A DNA stretch of 64,000 bases from JAWKWH01 sp965204295 (lineage in GTDB: Bacteria; Pseudomonadota; Alphaproteobacteria; Rhizobiales; Rhizobiaceae), in contig OZ241973.1 of NCBI GenBank assembly GCA_965204295.1, positions 3,038,001 through 3,102,000 on the forward strand. The letters are read 5' to 3'. Both the position numbers and the translations under genes were made by a program. The notes below the pieces were generated by a model. That model saw only the letters and a program-made list of their open reading frames with translations, was not told the origin of the DNA and searched no databases. Of the stretch, positions 1-8,576 are shown piece by piece. Every line of letters starts with the position of its first letter. Positions within the stretch are counted from its first letter, which is position 1.

Positions 1-1
1 G

Positions 2-1273
2 AAGAAGCGTATCTGGTTCACGCTGGGGGCGCTGCTGGTTTACCGGGTCGGAACCTATATTCCGATGCCGGGGATCAATCCGGATGCGTTTGCACAGGCC
101 TTCGAACAGCAAAGCGGCGGTGTGCTGGGCATGTTCAACATGTTCGCCGGTGGCGCGGTGGAGCGCATGGCAATTTTTGCGCTCGGCATCATGCCCTATA
201 TCTCCGCGTCCATCATCATGCAGTTGATGACATCGGTAATCCCGACGCTGGAGCAGTTGAAGAAGGAAGGCGAGCAGGGCCGCAAGGTAATCAACCAATA
301 TACCCGTTACGGCACCGTGTTGCTGGCCACTGTTCAGGCCTACGGCATCTCGGTGGGACTTGAGAGCGGCAACAATATCGTCACTGATCCGGGATGGTTT
401 TTCCGAATATCGGCCGTCATCACCCTAGTAGGCGGCACCATGTTCCTGATGTGGCTCGGCGAGCAGATTACCGCGCGCGGAATCGGTAACGGCATCTCGC
501 TTATCATCTTTGCCGGTATTGTCGCAGGGCTGCCTTCGGCGATTGGCGGGACGCTGGAACTGGGGCGCACCGGAGCGCTGTCGACCGGGCTTATCCTGGC
601 AATCATCGTCCTGGCCGTTGCGGTTATAGGGCTGATCGTCTTTTTCGAACGAGCCCAAAGAAGGCTTCTGATCCAGTACCCGAAACGGCAGGTCGGCAAC
701 CGGATGTTCCAGGGCGATACGTCTCACCTGCCATTGAAGTTGAATACCGCCGGCGTCATCCCACCGATCTTCGCGTCGTCGCTGTTGTTGTTGCCGGTCA
801 CGCTCGCGGGCTTTTCGGATACGACGAACTTGCCGGCCTGGGCCGGGACGATATTGGCGGCGCTTGGCCACGGCCAGCCGCTCTACATGGCGTTCTATGC
901 CGCGATGATCGCCTTCTTCGCCTTTTTCTACACCGCGATCGTATTCAATCCGAAGGATACGGCGGATCAGCTCAAGCAGAATGGCGGCTTCATTCCCGGA
1001 TATCGTCCGGGTGAGCGCACTGCGGAATATATCGACTTCGTGCTGACCCGCGTCACCGTGGTCGGCGCGATTTATCTCGTTATCGTCTGTCTGTTGCCCG
1101 AATTTCTGATTTCGGCGACCGGCGTTCCGTTCTATCTGGGTGGCACATCTTTGCTCATCGTGGTCAGCGTGACGCTTGATACGGTGGCTCAGGTGCAGGG
1201 TCATCTGATAGCGCACCAATATGAGGGTCTGGTGAAGAAGTCGAAATTGCGCGGGGGACGACGCGGAAGATGA
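2..1273 (+). CDS. secY: Protein translocase subunit SecY (5' end missing)
   Basis: Channel subunit of the SecYEG translocon in the inner membrane, which passes unfolded proteins to the periplasm or into the lipid bilayer. The frame is open from base 2, so the window cuts off roughly the first 20 to 25 residues; the internal ATG at 65 is not the start. About 423 residues remain, with many hydrophobic segments and the conserved cytosolic loop ending in a basic stretch (KKSKLRGGRRGR). Its stop overlaps the adk start by four bases, and it is followed by rpsM, rpsK, rpoA and rplQ, the usual end of the ribosomal-protein operon. Identification is secure. Confidence 0.97.
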   Translation, partial: KKRIWFTLGALLVYRVGTYIPMPGINPDAFAQAFEQQSGGVLGMFNMFAGGAVERMAIFALGIMPYISASIIMQLMTSVIPTLEQLKKEGEQGRKVINQYTRYGTVLLATVQAYGISVGLESGNNIVTDPGWFFRISAVITLVGGTMFLMWLGEQITARGIGNGISLIIFAGIVAGLPSAIGGTLELGRTGALSTGLILAIIVLAVAVIGLIVFFERAQRRLLIQYPKRQVGNRMFQGDTSHLPLKLNTAGVIPPIFASSLLLLPVTLAGFSDTTNLPAWAGTILAALGHGQPLYMAFYAAMIAFFAFFYTAIVFNPKDTADQLKQNGGFIPGYRPGERTAEYIDFVLTRVTVVGAIYLVIVCLLPEFLISATGVPFYLGGTSLLIVVSVTLDTVAQVQGHLIAHQYEGLVKKSKLRGGRRGR

Positions 1274-1920
1274 GACTGATATTGCTCGGACCGCCCGGAG
1301 CGGGGAAGGGAACACAGGCACGGCGATTGGTCGATAAATTCGGGATCCCGCAACTTTCGACCGGCGATATGTTGCGCGCCGCGGTCGCTGCGGAATCGGA
1401 AGTCGGAAAACGCGCGAAGGCCGTCATGGACGCCGGTAGGCTTGTCTCCGACGAGATCGTCAACCAGATCGTGTCCGAACGTATTGACGAGGATGATTGC
1501 ACGCGCGGCTTTATCCTGGACGGCTATCCGCGCACCCTTGTGCAGGCGGACGCGGTTGGCGAAATGCTTGAAGGCAAGGGCCTGAAACTCGATACGGTAA
1601 TCGAGATAAGAGTTGACGACGAGGTTCTGATCGACCGGATCGCCGGTCGCTACACCTGCGCGAAATGCGAAACAGGTTACCACGATACAAGCCTCAAACC
1701 GCGACAGGAAGGCGTTTGCGACAAATGCGGCTCGACCGAGTTCAAGCGCCGCGCTGACGACAACGCCGAAACACTCCGCTTGCGCCTCATGGCCTATTAC
1801 AAGGAAACGTCGCCGCTGATCGGATATTATCACGCCAGGGGGCTACTGTCGGGCGTTGACGGAATGGGCGATATCGACGCCGTGGCGGAGGAAATCGAGA
1901 TCGTACTCGATTCGATCTGA
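1270..1920 (+). CDS. adk: Adenylate kinase with zinc-binding LID
   Basis: Cytosolic enzyme that interconverts ATP and AMP with two ADP. The 216-residue product has the P-loop GPPGAGKGTQ at residues 7-16 and the nucleotide-binding segment DGYPRT near 84-89. The LID domain carries four cysteines (130, 133, 150, 153) in two CxxC pairs, so this is the long, zinc-binding form rather than the short or zinc-free form. The ATG overlaps the secY stop as ATGA, which implies translational coupling. The secY-adk-rpsM order is common in alphaproteobacteria. Confidence 0.97.
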   Translation: MRLILLGPPGAGKGTQARRLVDKFGIPQLSTGDMLRAAVAAESEVGKRAKAVMDAGRLVSDEIVNQIVSERIDEDDCTRGFILDGYPRTLVQADAVGEMLEGKGLKLDTVIEIRVDDEVLIDRIAGRYTCAKCETGYHDTSLKPRQEGVCDKCGSTEFKRRADDNAETLRLRLMAYYKETSPLIGYYHARGLLSGVDGMGDIDAVAEEIEIVLDSI

Positions 1921-2054
1921 ACCGGGGCAAAAAGCGCTCCGCGGGAGTTGACAATCGCTGTCGATTCGGCCATTGACAGCGCCAATTCGATTGAAATTGA
2001 AGGCGGTCGGCGCCGGTCGGAAACAAGAGACCGGGATCGGGCGCTTTAGTGTTT

Positions 2055-2081
2055 GTCCGGAGCGAATTTTTTCTTTCGGAC
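2055..2081 (+). promoter_or_regulatory. Weak hairpin in the rpsM leader
   Basis: GTCCG at 2055-2059 can pair with CGGAC at 2077-2081 around an AT-rich loop, about 28 bases upstream of the rpsM start. A TTGACA box also occurs at 1973-1978, but no good -10 box follows at the right distance. This could be an internal leader element or chance; the stem is only five pairs. Confidence 0.22.
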
Positions 2082-2109
2082 CAACGGCATCACTGCAAGG
2101 AGAACCGGC

Positions 2110-2478
2110 GTGGCCCGTATTGCTGGCGTCAATATCCCGACCAACAAGCGCGCGATAATTGCGCTTCAATACATCCATGGAATCGGACAGAAATTCGCGG
2201 CCGAGATTATGGACAAGGCGAACATTCCGCATGAGCGTCGTGTCAACGAATTGAGCGATGCCGAGGTCATGCGCGTCCGCGAAGCGATCGACCGGGACTA
2301 TCGGGTCGAGGGCGATTTGCGCCGTGAGACCTCAATGAATGTGAAGCGGCTGATGGACCTCGGTTGTTACCGCGGTCTGCGCCACCGGCGTTCGCTGCCT
2401 GCGCGCGGACAGAGGACGCACACCAACGCCAGAACCCGCAAGGGACCGGCAAAGCCGATAGCGGGCAAGAAAAAGTAA
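2110..2478 (+). CDS. rpsM: 30S ribosomal protein S13 (uS13)
   Basis: Small-subunit protein of the 30S head that contacts 16S rRNA and the tRNA in the P site. I chose the GTG at 2110 (VARIAGVNIP) because AAGGAG lies just upstream at 2097-2102 and S13 proteins begin with this ARIAGV motif. The upstream in-frame ATG at 2053 would add a 19-residue tail not seen in the family. The product has 122 residues, the helix-two-turn-helix region and the basic C-terminal tail (GQRTHTNARTRKGP) expected of S13. It is followed by rpsK after about 100 bases. Confidence 0.96.
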   Translation: MARIAGVNIPTNKRAIIALQYIHGIGQKFAAEIMDKANIPHERRVNELSDAEVMRVREAIDRDYRVEGDLRRETSMNVKRLMDLGCYRGLRHRRSLPARGQRTHTNARTRKGPAKPIAGKKK

Positions 2479-2576
2479 TCAATGACCGACTTCGGGCGGC
2501 ACGAAAAAAATGCTGTCCGTTTCCAGGTGGAGCCGCCGGAACCACGGCGGTGTTGAGATCAACGGAAGGATAGACG

Positions 2577-2966
2577 ATGGCCAAAGACGCCACCCGTGTT
2601 CGTCGCCGCGAGCGAAAGAACATTTCTTCGGGTGTAGCCCACGTAAACTCGACATTCAACAATACGATGATCACGATCACCGACGCACAGGGCAACGCGA
2701 TTGCTTGGTCGTCGGCGGGAGCGCAGGGCTTCAAGGGATCGCGTAAATCGACGCCTTTCGCGGCGCAGGTCGCCGCGGAGGATTGCGCCAAGAAGGCGCA
2801 GGAACACGGGATGCGCCAGCTTGAAGTTGAAGTGTGCGGACCGGGATCCGGTCGTGAGTCGGCGTTGCGCGCATTGCAGGCGGCAGGTTTCACGATCACA
2901 TCGATCCGTGATGTGACGCCGATTCCGCACAATGGCTGCCGTCCGCGCAAGAAGCGCCGCGTCTAA
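2577..2966 (+). CDS. rpsK: 30S ribosomal protein S11 (uS11)
   Basis: Component of the 30S platform that contacts 16S rRNA near the E site. The 129-residue product has the family features HVNSTFNNTMITITD and a C-terminal DVTPIPHNGCRPRKKRRV. A ribosome-binding site (GGAAGG) precedes the ATG. It sits between rpsM and rpoA in the standard order. rpsD, which separates rpsK and rpoA in many other bacteria, is absent here, as is usual in alphaproteobacteria. Confidence 0.97.
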   Translation: MAKDATRVRRRERKNISSGVAHVNSTFNNTMITITDAQGNAIAWSSAGAQGFKGSRKSTPFAAQVAAEDCAKKAQEHGMRQLEVEVCGPGSGRESALRALQAAGFTITSIRDVTPIPHNGCRPRKKRRV

Positions 2967-3066
2967 TTTTTTTATGACCGCATGAGCCCGGCATAAGCGC
3001 TCCTCTGCAGGTTCCAGCTCTGTTGCCACGATTGGATGGTGGCAAGGAAACGGAAGGACATCGGAT

Positions 3067-4074
3067 ATGATCCACAAGAACTGGCAGGAACTGATCAAGC
3101 CCAACAAGCTGGAGTTCCAGACCAAAAACAACACAACAATGTTCGTCGCCGAGCCGCTGGAGCGCGGATTTGGCCTGACGCTTGGCAATGCGCTACGTCG
3201 CATTCTGCTGTCTTCCCTGCGCGGCGCCGCTGTCACCGCGGTGCAGATCGATGGCGTGTTGCACGAGTTCTCGTCGATTACCGGTGTGCGCGAGGATGTC
3301 ACCGACATCGTGCTGAACATCAAGGAAATCGCCATTCGCATGGAAGGCGAGGGTCCGAACCGCATGGTTGTGCGCAAACAAGGCCCGGGCACGGTTACCG
3401 CAGGCGATATCCAGACCGTTGGAGACGTCGATATCCTCAACCCCGACCACATTATCTGCACGCTGGACGAGGGCGCGGAAATTCGCATGGAGTTCACGGT
3501 TGATGCCGGCAAGGGCTATGTGCTCGCCGAACGCAACCGCGCAGAGGATGCGCCGATCGGCCTGATTCCGGTCGACAGCCTTTATTCGCCGGTAAAGAAG
3601 GTCTCCTACAAGGTGGAAAACACCCGCGAAGGCCAAGTGCTCGACTATGACAAGCTGACGCTGACGGTCGAGACCGACGGGTCGGTCTCCGGTGACGACG
3701 CCGTGGCGTTCGCCGCGCGCATTTTGCAGGATCAACTGTCGATCTTCGTCAACTTCGAGGAGCCGAGCCGCGAGGTGCCACAGGAGCAGGTTACCGAACT
3801 GGCGTTCAATCCGGCGCTTCTGAAGAAGGTCGACGAACTGGAACTGTCTGTCCGCTCGGCGAACTGCCTGAAGAACGACAACATCGTATATATTGGCGAT
3901 CTGATCCAGAAGACGGAAGCGGAAATGCTGCGCACGCCGAACTTCGGCCGCAAGTCGCTGAACGAAATCAAGGAAGTGCTCGCCGCGATGGGCCTGCACC
4001 TTGGAATGGAAGTACAGGACTGGCCGCCGGAGAATATCGAAGACTTGGCGAAGCGCTACGAAGACCAGTATTGA
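3067..4074 (+). CDS. rpoA: RNA polymerase alpha subunit
   Basis: Alpha subunit of RNA polymerase, which dimerises to nucleate the core enzyme and contacts promoter UP elements and activators. It has 335 residues, close to the family norm. The N-terminal domain (about residues 1-235) includes the dimerisation motif ERGFGLTLGNALRRILLSS, and the C-terminal domain (about 250-320) includes NCLKNDNIVYIGDL and the TPNFGRKSLNEIKEVL helix-hairpin-helix. GGAAGGACATCGGAT precedes the ATG. rplQ follows after 44 bases. Confidence 0.97.
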   Translation: MIHKNWQELIKPNKLEFQTKNNTTMFVAEPLERGFGLTLGNALRRILLSSLRGAAVTAVQIDGVLHEFSSITGVREDVTDIVLNIKEIAIRMEGEGPNRMVVRKQGPGTVTAGDIQTVGDVDILNPDHIICTLDEGAEIRMEFTVDAGKGYVLAERNRAEDAPIGLIPVDSLYSPVKKVSYKVENTREGQVLDYDKLTLTVETDGSVSGDDAVAFAARILQDQLSIFVNFEEPSREVPQEQVTELAFNPALLKKVDELELSVRSANCLKNDNIVYIGDLIQKTEAEMLRTPNFGRKSLNEIKEVLAAMGLHLGMEVQDWPPENIEDLAKRYEDQY

Positions 4075-4118
4075 GGCGGTAAAAAACCTCATTTTGAAAG
4101 AGTTAAGGGAGAAAGCTC

Positions 4119-4553
4119 ATGCGCCATGGTAAGTCAGGCCGCAAGCTGAATCGCACATCGAGTCACCGCAAGGCGATGTTCGCCAATATGGCGGCGTCGC
4201 TGATTGAGCACGAGCAGATCACGACAACCCTGCCCAAGGCCAAGGAACTGCGCCCCATAGTCGAAAAGCTTGTGACGCTTGGCAAACGCGGCGATCTTCA
4301 CGCCCGCCGCCAGGCAGTTTCGGCCATCCGCGACGACAGACTGGTGCGCCGGTTGTTCGACACGATTGCGCCGCGTTATGCCAACCGCCACGGCGGCTAT
4401 ATACGCATCATGAAGGCGGGCTTCCGCCATGGCGACAACGCATCGTTGGCCGTGATCGAATTTGTGGACCGCGATGTCGATGCCAAGGGCGCCGCCGACC
4501 GCGCCCGCGTAGAGGCTGAGGATCAGGATTCGGAAGAGCCCGCGGCGGCATGA
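4119..4553 (+). CDS. rplQ: 50S ribosomal protein L17 (bL17)
   Basis: Large-subunit protein near the peptide exit tunnel. The 144-residue product begins MRHGKSGRKLNRTSSHRKAM, the L17 signature, and has an acidic C-terminal tail (about residues 125-144) typical of the longer alphaproteobacterial form. AGGGAGAAAGCTC precedes the ATG. It is the last gene of the ribosomal-protein operon, and a strong intrinsic terminator follows 25 bases after the stop. Confidence 0.97.
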   Translation: MRHGKSGRKLNRTSSHRKAMFANMAASLIEHEQITTTLPKAKELRPIVEKLVTLGKRGDLHARRQAVSAIRDDRLVRRLFDTIAPRYANRHGGYIRIMKAGFRHGDNASLAVIEFVDRDVDAKGAADRARVEAEDQDSEEPAAA

Positions 4554-4578
4554 CATCCGAAAACCGAGATCAAAAATC

Positions 4579-4602
4579 GCCCCGCTTCGCGGGGCTTTTT
4601 TT
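4579..4602 (+). terminator. Intrinsic terminator of the ribosomal-protein operon
   Basis: A perfect 7-bp GC stem (GCCCCGC, loop TTC, GCGGGGC, 4579-4595) is followed by seven T residues (4596-4602), directly after rplQ. This is a textbook rho-independent terminator. Confidence 0.93.
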
Positions 4603-4685
4603 GTTATGCGGCCTTGGTGCGGTCGCGAACTGTCACTACTTTGTTTCCAGTTACGATTTGGGCAATTCTGCGAGGGCTAACCACG

Positions 4686-6158
4686 ATGCGATCGGCCACC
4701 ATCCGGATATCGCGTACTCTCGGGGTCCTGTTTGTAACGGCGCTTGCCTTCTGTCCCGGCTCGACGGAGGGAAGCGTTCTCGATCTTCTCAAAGGCGGAC
4801 TTGACGGCAAGAGCGTTGAGGCCGGTGCCGCCGATGGACCGGTCAAACGTATTCCCTTCGGTCGCGATGAAGTTCAGTTGTCGTTTGCGCCACTTGTGCT
4901 CCGGACCGCGCCCGGCGTGGTCAATGTGTATGCGTCATCCAAAGCGCCGCCGCGATCGCCGTTCATGACGGATCCGTTTTTTGACCGGTTCTTCGGCGAT
5001 GGCATGCCGCCAAGGGTGCAGTCGTCGCTCGGATCGGGTGTCATAGCCGACAACTCCGGTCTCGTGGTGACCAATCATCATGTCATTCGCGGTGCGGATG
5101 AGGTCAAGGTAGCCTTGGCGGATGGGAGAGAATTTGATAGCCGGATCCTGATCCGGGAAGAGTCGATCGATCTCGCAGTTCTGAAAATCGGCGGCGAAGA
5201 TTTTCCCGCGCTTGATTTGGGCGATTCCGACAGGCTGGAAGTGGGTGATCTTGTGCTGGCGATCGGAAATCCGTTCGGTGTCGGTCAGACAACAACCTCC
5301 GGCATCATCTCGGTATTGGCGCGTTCCCATCTCGGCATCAATGATTTCGGCTTTTTCATTCAGACCGACGCGGCGATCAATCCGGGTAATTCCGGCGGTG
5401 CGCTGATCGACATGTCCGGTCGTGTGGTCGGCATCAATACCGCGATTTATTTGCGTTCCGGAGGATCGAACGGGATCGGTTTCGTAATCCCATCCAATAT
5501 GGTGCGCGGCGTGGTTGATGCGGCGCGTAATGGAAGCGACTTTGTCGAAAGACCATGGATCGGCGTCGCGTTCGATGTTGTCGACGCGCAAGTCGCCGAG
5601 GCTCTCGGCATGGAGCGCCCGGCGGGTGCACTGGTGTCAGATGTGCCAGCGGGTGGTCCCTCGGCGCGGACGGGTTTGCGGCCCGGCGACGTGGTCCTTG
5701 TTGTGGACGGTGTCGAAATCCAGCATCCCGACGCGCTGGAATACCGGCTGGCGCCGCGGCGTATCGGTGCAGTGACCGCGTTTGAAGTCCTGAGGCGCGG
5801 AAAGATTGTCGTGCTCGATATCGGTCTTGAGAAGGCGCCCGAGGGGGCGTCCGGAGCGCAGGTGACGATCGACGGACGCAGCCCGTTTGCCGGCTCCACC
5901 GTCGCCGAACTGTCGCCCGCCCTGGCGCGAAGACTTGGCCTGCCGGAGAATTCGAATGGAGTCGCGATCGTCGAAATCGCCCGCAATTCGCCGTCGCACC
6001 GGTTCGGTCTTCGGCCAAGCGACATCGTTCGCGAGTTGAACGGCGAGAAAATCGCCGGTGCGGCGCGACACGCTTCGCTCGCGGCTGAGCGAACGCGCCG
6101 GTGGCGTTTTTCGATTGAGCGCGATGGCCGCCTGCTGCGCCAGACGTTACGGTACTGA
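4686..6158 (+). CDS. Do-like periplasmic serine protease (DegP/DegQ family)
   Basis: Trypsin-like protease and chaperone of the HtrA family that degrades misfolded envelope proteins. I place the start at ATG 4686, which gives 490 residues opening with a Sec signal peptide (basic MRSATIRISR, then a hydrophobic core); the earlier in-frame GTG/ATG codons overlap the rplQ terminator region. The catalytic triad is visible as His132 (TNHHVI), Asp162 (DLAVLK) and Ser236 (GNSGG). Two PDZ domains follow, at about 290-375 and 400-480, each with a LRPGD or LRPSD core. It lies 11 bases upstream of rarA, so the two are probably co-transcribed. Confidence 0.93.
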   Translation: MRSATIRISRTLGVLFVTALAFCPGSTEGSVLDLLKGGLDGKSVEAGAADGPVKRIPFGRDEVQLSFAPLVLRTAPGVVNVYASSKAPPRSPFMTDPFFDRFFGDGMPPRVQSSLGSGVIADNSGLVVTNHHVIRGADEVKVALADGREFDSRILIREESIDLAVLKIGGEDFPALDLGDSDRLEVGDLVLAIGNPFGVGQTTTSGIISVLARSHLGINDFGFFIQTDAAINPGNSGGALIDMSGRVVGINTAIYLRSGGSNGIGFVIPSNMVRGVVDAARNGSDFVERPWIGVAFDVVDAQVAEALGMERPAGALVSDVPAGGPSARTGLRPGDVVLVVDGVEIQHPDALEYRLAPRRIGAVTAFEVLRRGKIVVLDIGLEKAPEGASGAQVTIDGRSPFAGSTVAELSPALARRLGLPENSNGVAIVEIARNSPSHRFGLRPSDIVRELNGEKIAGAARHASLAAERTRRWRFSIERDGRLLRQTLRY

Positions 6159-6169
6159 GGTATCGCGGA

Positions 6170-7495
6170 TTGAGTGATCTGTTCGGCAAGCCATCCCGTG
6201 GTACATCGTCGGTCGCTCGGCCTCTGGCGGACCGGCTCAGACCGACAAGACTTGTTGACGTCGTCGGACAGGATCACCTGACCGGAAAGGACGGATCGCT
6301 CACCCGCATGATCCGCTCCGGTTCGCTCGGCAGCATGATCTTCTGGGGACCACCCGGCACCGGCAAGACAACGGTCGCCCGTTTGCTTGCGGACGAAACC
6401 GATTTGGCGTTCGAACAGATATCGGCGATCTTCTCGGGCGTGGCCGATCTGAAGAAAGTGTTCGAAGCGGCCGGACTGCGGCGCGGCAATAATCGTCAGA
6501 CACTTCTGTTCGTCGATGAAATTCACCGCTTCAACCGCGCGCAACAGGATTCCTTCCTGCCGGTAATGGAAGACGGTACGGTCATTCTGGTCGGTGCGAC
6601 GACCGAGAATCCGTCATTCGAACTCAACGCCGCGTTGTTGTCGCGGGCGCGGGTTTTGATCTTTCATGCCCTTGAGCCGCAATATGTTGAAGCGTTGCTC
6701 GCGCGCGCCGAAGAAGCCGAGGGCAGGGCGCTTCCGCTAAATGGCGACGCGCGCGCGGTGATAATACGCATGGCTGACGGCGATGGCCGCGCCGCTCTTA
6801 CACTGGCGGAGGAGATTTGGCGCGCGGTCGCCGAAGAAGAGGTGTTTGACGCGGAGGCCGTGCAGCGGGTCGTCCAGAGACGGGCGCCGGTCTACGACAA
6901 GAGCCAGGACGGGCACTACAACCTGATTTCGGCGCTGCACAAGACCGTGCGCGGTTCCGATCCGGACGCCGCGCTCTACTATCTTGCGCGCATGTTCGAT
7001 GCCGGTGAGGATCCGCTTTACATCGGCCGCAGACTGGTGCGCATGGCGTCGGAAGACATCGGAATGGCGGACCCGCACGCGCTTGTGGTCGCCAATGCGG
7101 CGAAGGATGCCTACGACTATCTCGGCTCTCCGGAGGGTGAACTGGCGCTGGCGCAGGCCTGCATCTATCTCGCCACGGCGCCGAAATCGAATGCCGCCTA
7201 TGTTGCGTTCAAACAGGCAACACGTGCTGCAAAGGAACACGGATCGCTTCCTCCGCCAAAGCATATTCTCAACGCACCCACGCGGCTGATGAAGGAGGAG
7301 GGTTACGGCTCCGGTTACGCTTACGACCATGACCGGCCGGACGCGTTTTCGGGTCAGAATTACTTCCCCGACGCTATGGAACGCCGCACCTTCTACGACC
7401 CGCCTGATCGCGGATTTGAACGCGAAATCCGCAAAAGGCTCGACTACTGGTCCAGGCTGCGGTTCGAGCGATCGGACGAAGACAGCGACAGTTGA
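6170..7495 (+). CDS. rarA: Replication-associated recombination protein RarA (MgsA)
   Basis: AAA+ ATPase related to clamp-loader subunits that acts at stalled replication forks. The 441-residue product has Walker A GPPGTGKT at residues 60-67, Walker B with DEIH at 116-119, sensor-1 (GATTENPSFELN) and the C-terminal RarA oligomerisation domain (YLARMFDAGEDPLYIGRRL onward). The start is TTG at 6170; no ATG suits the conserved N-terminus (LADRLRPTRLVDVVGQDHL). It follows the protease gene at an 11-base gap, a common rhizobial order. Confidence 0.94.
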   Translation: MSDLFGKPSRGTSSVARPLADRLRPTRLVDVVGQDHLTGKDGSLTRMIRSGSLGSMIFWGPPGTGKTTVARLLADETDLAFEQISAIFSGVADLKKVFEAAGLRRGNNRQTLLFVDEIHRFNRAQQDSFLPVMEDGTVILVGATTENPSFELNAALLSRARVLIFHALEPQYVEALLARAEEAEGRALPLNGDARAVIIRMADGDGRAALTLAEEIWRAVAEEEVFDAEAVQRVVQRRAPVYDKSQDGHYNLISALHKTVRGSDPDAALYYLARMFDAGEDPLYIGRRLVRMASEDIGMADPHALVVANAAKDAYDYLGSPEGELALAQACIYLATAPKSNAAYVAFKQATRAAKEHGSLPPPKHILNAPTRLMKEEGYGSGYAYDHDRPDAFSGQNYFPDAMERRTFYDPPDRGFEREIRKRLDYWSRLRFERSDEDSDS

Positions 7496-7566
7496 TCGCA
7501 ATCAATGCAAAGCACATATCGTTATACTTGTCTGTGCCGTGAGAGGGGAGGCTACAGGAGCCCATC

Positions 7567-8103
7567 ATGCATGTGATTGTCATATACGGTACGATAGAGG
7601 GCCAGACACGCAAAATCGCCCGGAATATCGCAGGTACGGTCCAGAGCGCCGGACATGATGTGACGGTGTTCGATTCGGCGGATATCGAAGATGTCGATAT
7701 TGGCTTCGCGGATGCTTTGATCGTTGCCGCACCGGTTCATGCCGGCAAATATCCTTCTTCACTGGAATACTGGATCAAGGCGAATGTGGATGCGATCAAC
7801 CGAACGCCCTCGGCCTTTGTCTCCGTTTCGTTGTCAGCGGTGTCCGGTTTTCCCGAGGAACACAGGGAGATCGACAGTATTTCCAATGCGTTTCTTGCGC
7901 ATACGGGTTGGAAACCGGATGCGGTTCACCAGGCGGCCGGTGCGCTGCGGTATCTAGAGTATGACTTCCTGAAACGCCTGCTGATGCGCCATATTGTCAA
8001 AAAGGAAGGCGGGCCGGTCGATACTTCGCGCGATCACGAATTTACCGATTGGGACAAGTTGGCGGAATTCGTCGCCGGTTTCCTGGAAAATGCCGCCGGA
8101 TAG
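7567..8103 (+). CDS. Flavodoxin-like protein, HemG-type protoporphyrinogen oxidase candidate
   Basis: A 178-residue protein with an FMN-binding flavodoxin fold: the phosphate loop YGTIEGQTRKIA is at residues 8-19 and a second flavin loop APVHAGKYP near 59-67. The insertion and C-terminus (GALRYLEYDFLKRLLMRHIVKKEGGPVDTS) resemble HemG, the menaquinone-dependent protoporphyrinogen IX dehydrogenase. By family knowledge it would oxidise protoporphyrinogen using a membrane quinone; a general flavodoxin-domain reductase is the alternative. The ribosome-binding site ACAGGAG lies seven bases before the ATG. It sits between rarA and crcB, which are often nearer neighbours in rhizobia. Confidence 0.75.
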   Translation: MHVIVIYGTIEGQTRKIARNIAGTVQSAGHDVTVFDSADIEDVDIGFADALIVAAPVHAGKYPSSLEYWIKANVDAINRTPSAFVSVSLSAVSGFPEEHREIDSISNAFLAHTGWKPDAVHQAAGALRYLEYDFLKRLLMRHIVKKEGGPVDTSRDHEFTDWDKLAEFVAGFLENAAG

Positions 8104-8162
8104 TCCGTAAAACGGCACATTACGCCTTTGCGCTTGCCCACCGATCGGGTAGTGACGACGCC

Positions 8163-8540
8163 ATGGCGCATCTTCTTCTTGTGGCGCTTGGCGGTGCGAT
8201 CGGGGCAGGGCTGAGGCATCTTGCCGGCATGGCCGCCATGCGGCTTTTCGGTACGGGTTTTCCTTGGGGTACGCTCTTTGTCAATGCGTTCGGCTCGCTT
8301 GCCATGGGCATATTGATCGCGGTGCTTGCGCGCCGGTCGGCCACGCCTTCTGAAGTCCGGCTTTTCCTGGCGACAGGCCTGTTGGGCGGCTTTACGACAT
8401 TCTCGGCTTTTTCCCTGGATGTCGCCGTGCTGTGGGAACGCGGCGAAGCAACGGCGGCGTTCGGATATATCGCCGCCAGCGTGTTCGTTTCGATATTGGC
8501 GCTGTTTGCCGGAATGTGGCTCATTCGCGGCATCGCTTGA
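8163..8540 (+). CDS. crcB: Fluoride channel CrcB/FluC
   Basis: Small inner-membrane fluoride exporter that works as an antiparallel dimer. From ATG 8163 the product has 125 residues and four hydrophobic segments, with the family motifs GGAIGAGLRH near the N-terminus, GTLFVNAFGS in the middle and GGFTTFSAFS near residues 76-85, which lines the pore. Earlier in-frame codons back to 8049 overlap the preceding gene and lack family similarity. I looked for a fluoride riboswitch in the 60 bases upstream and did not see its consensus. Confidence 0.93.
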   Translation: MAHLLLVALGGAIGAGLRHLAGMAAMRLFGTGFPWGTLFVNAFGSLAMGILIAVLARRSATPSEVRLFLATGLLGGFTTFSAFSLDVAVLWERGEATAAFGYIAASVFVSILALFAGMWLIRGIA

Positions 8541-8576
8541 TGACAAGCGGCGCTGCTTGCTCTATCGCGTCTGCGC

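Noticed and set aside
3193..4092. Open frame of 299 codons on the minus strand over rpoA
   Set aside because: Antisense shadow of rpoA without ribosome-binding site or motifs.
8104..8162. Fluoride riboswitch ahead of crcB
   Set aside because: Only 59 bases are available and the conserved pseudoknot pattern is not visible.
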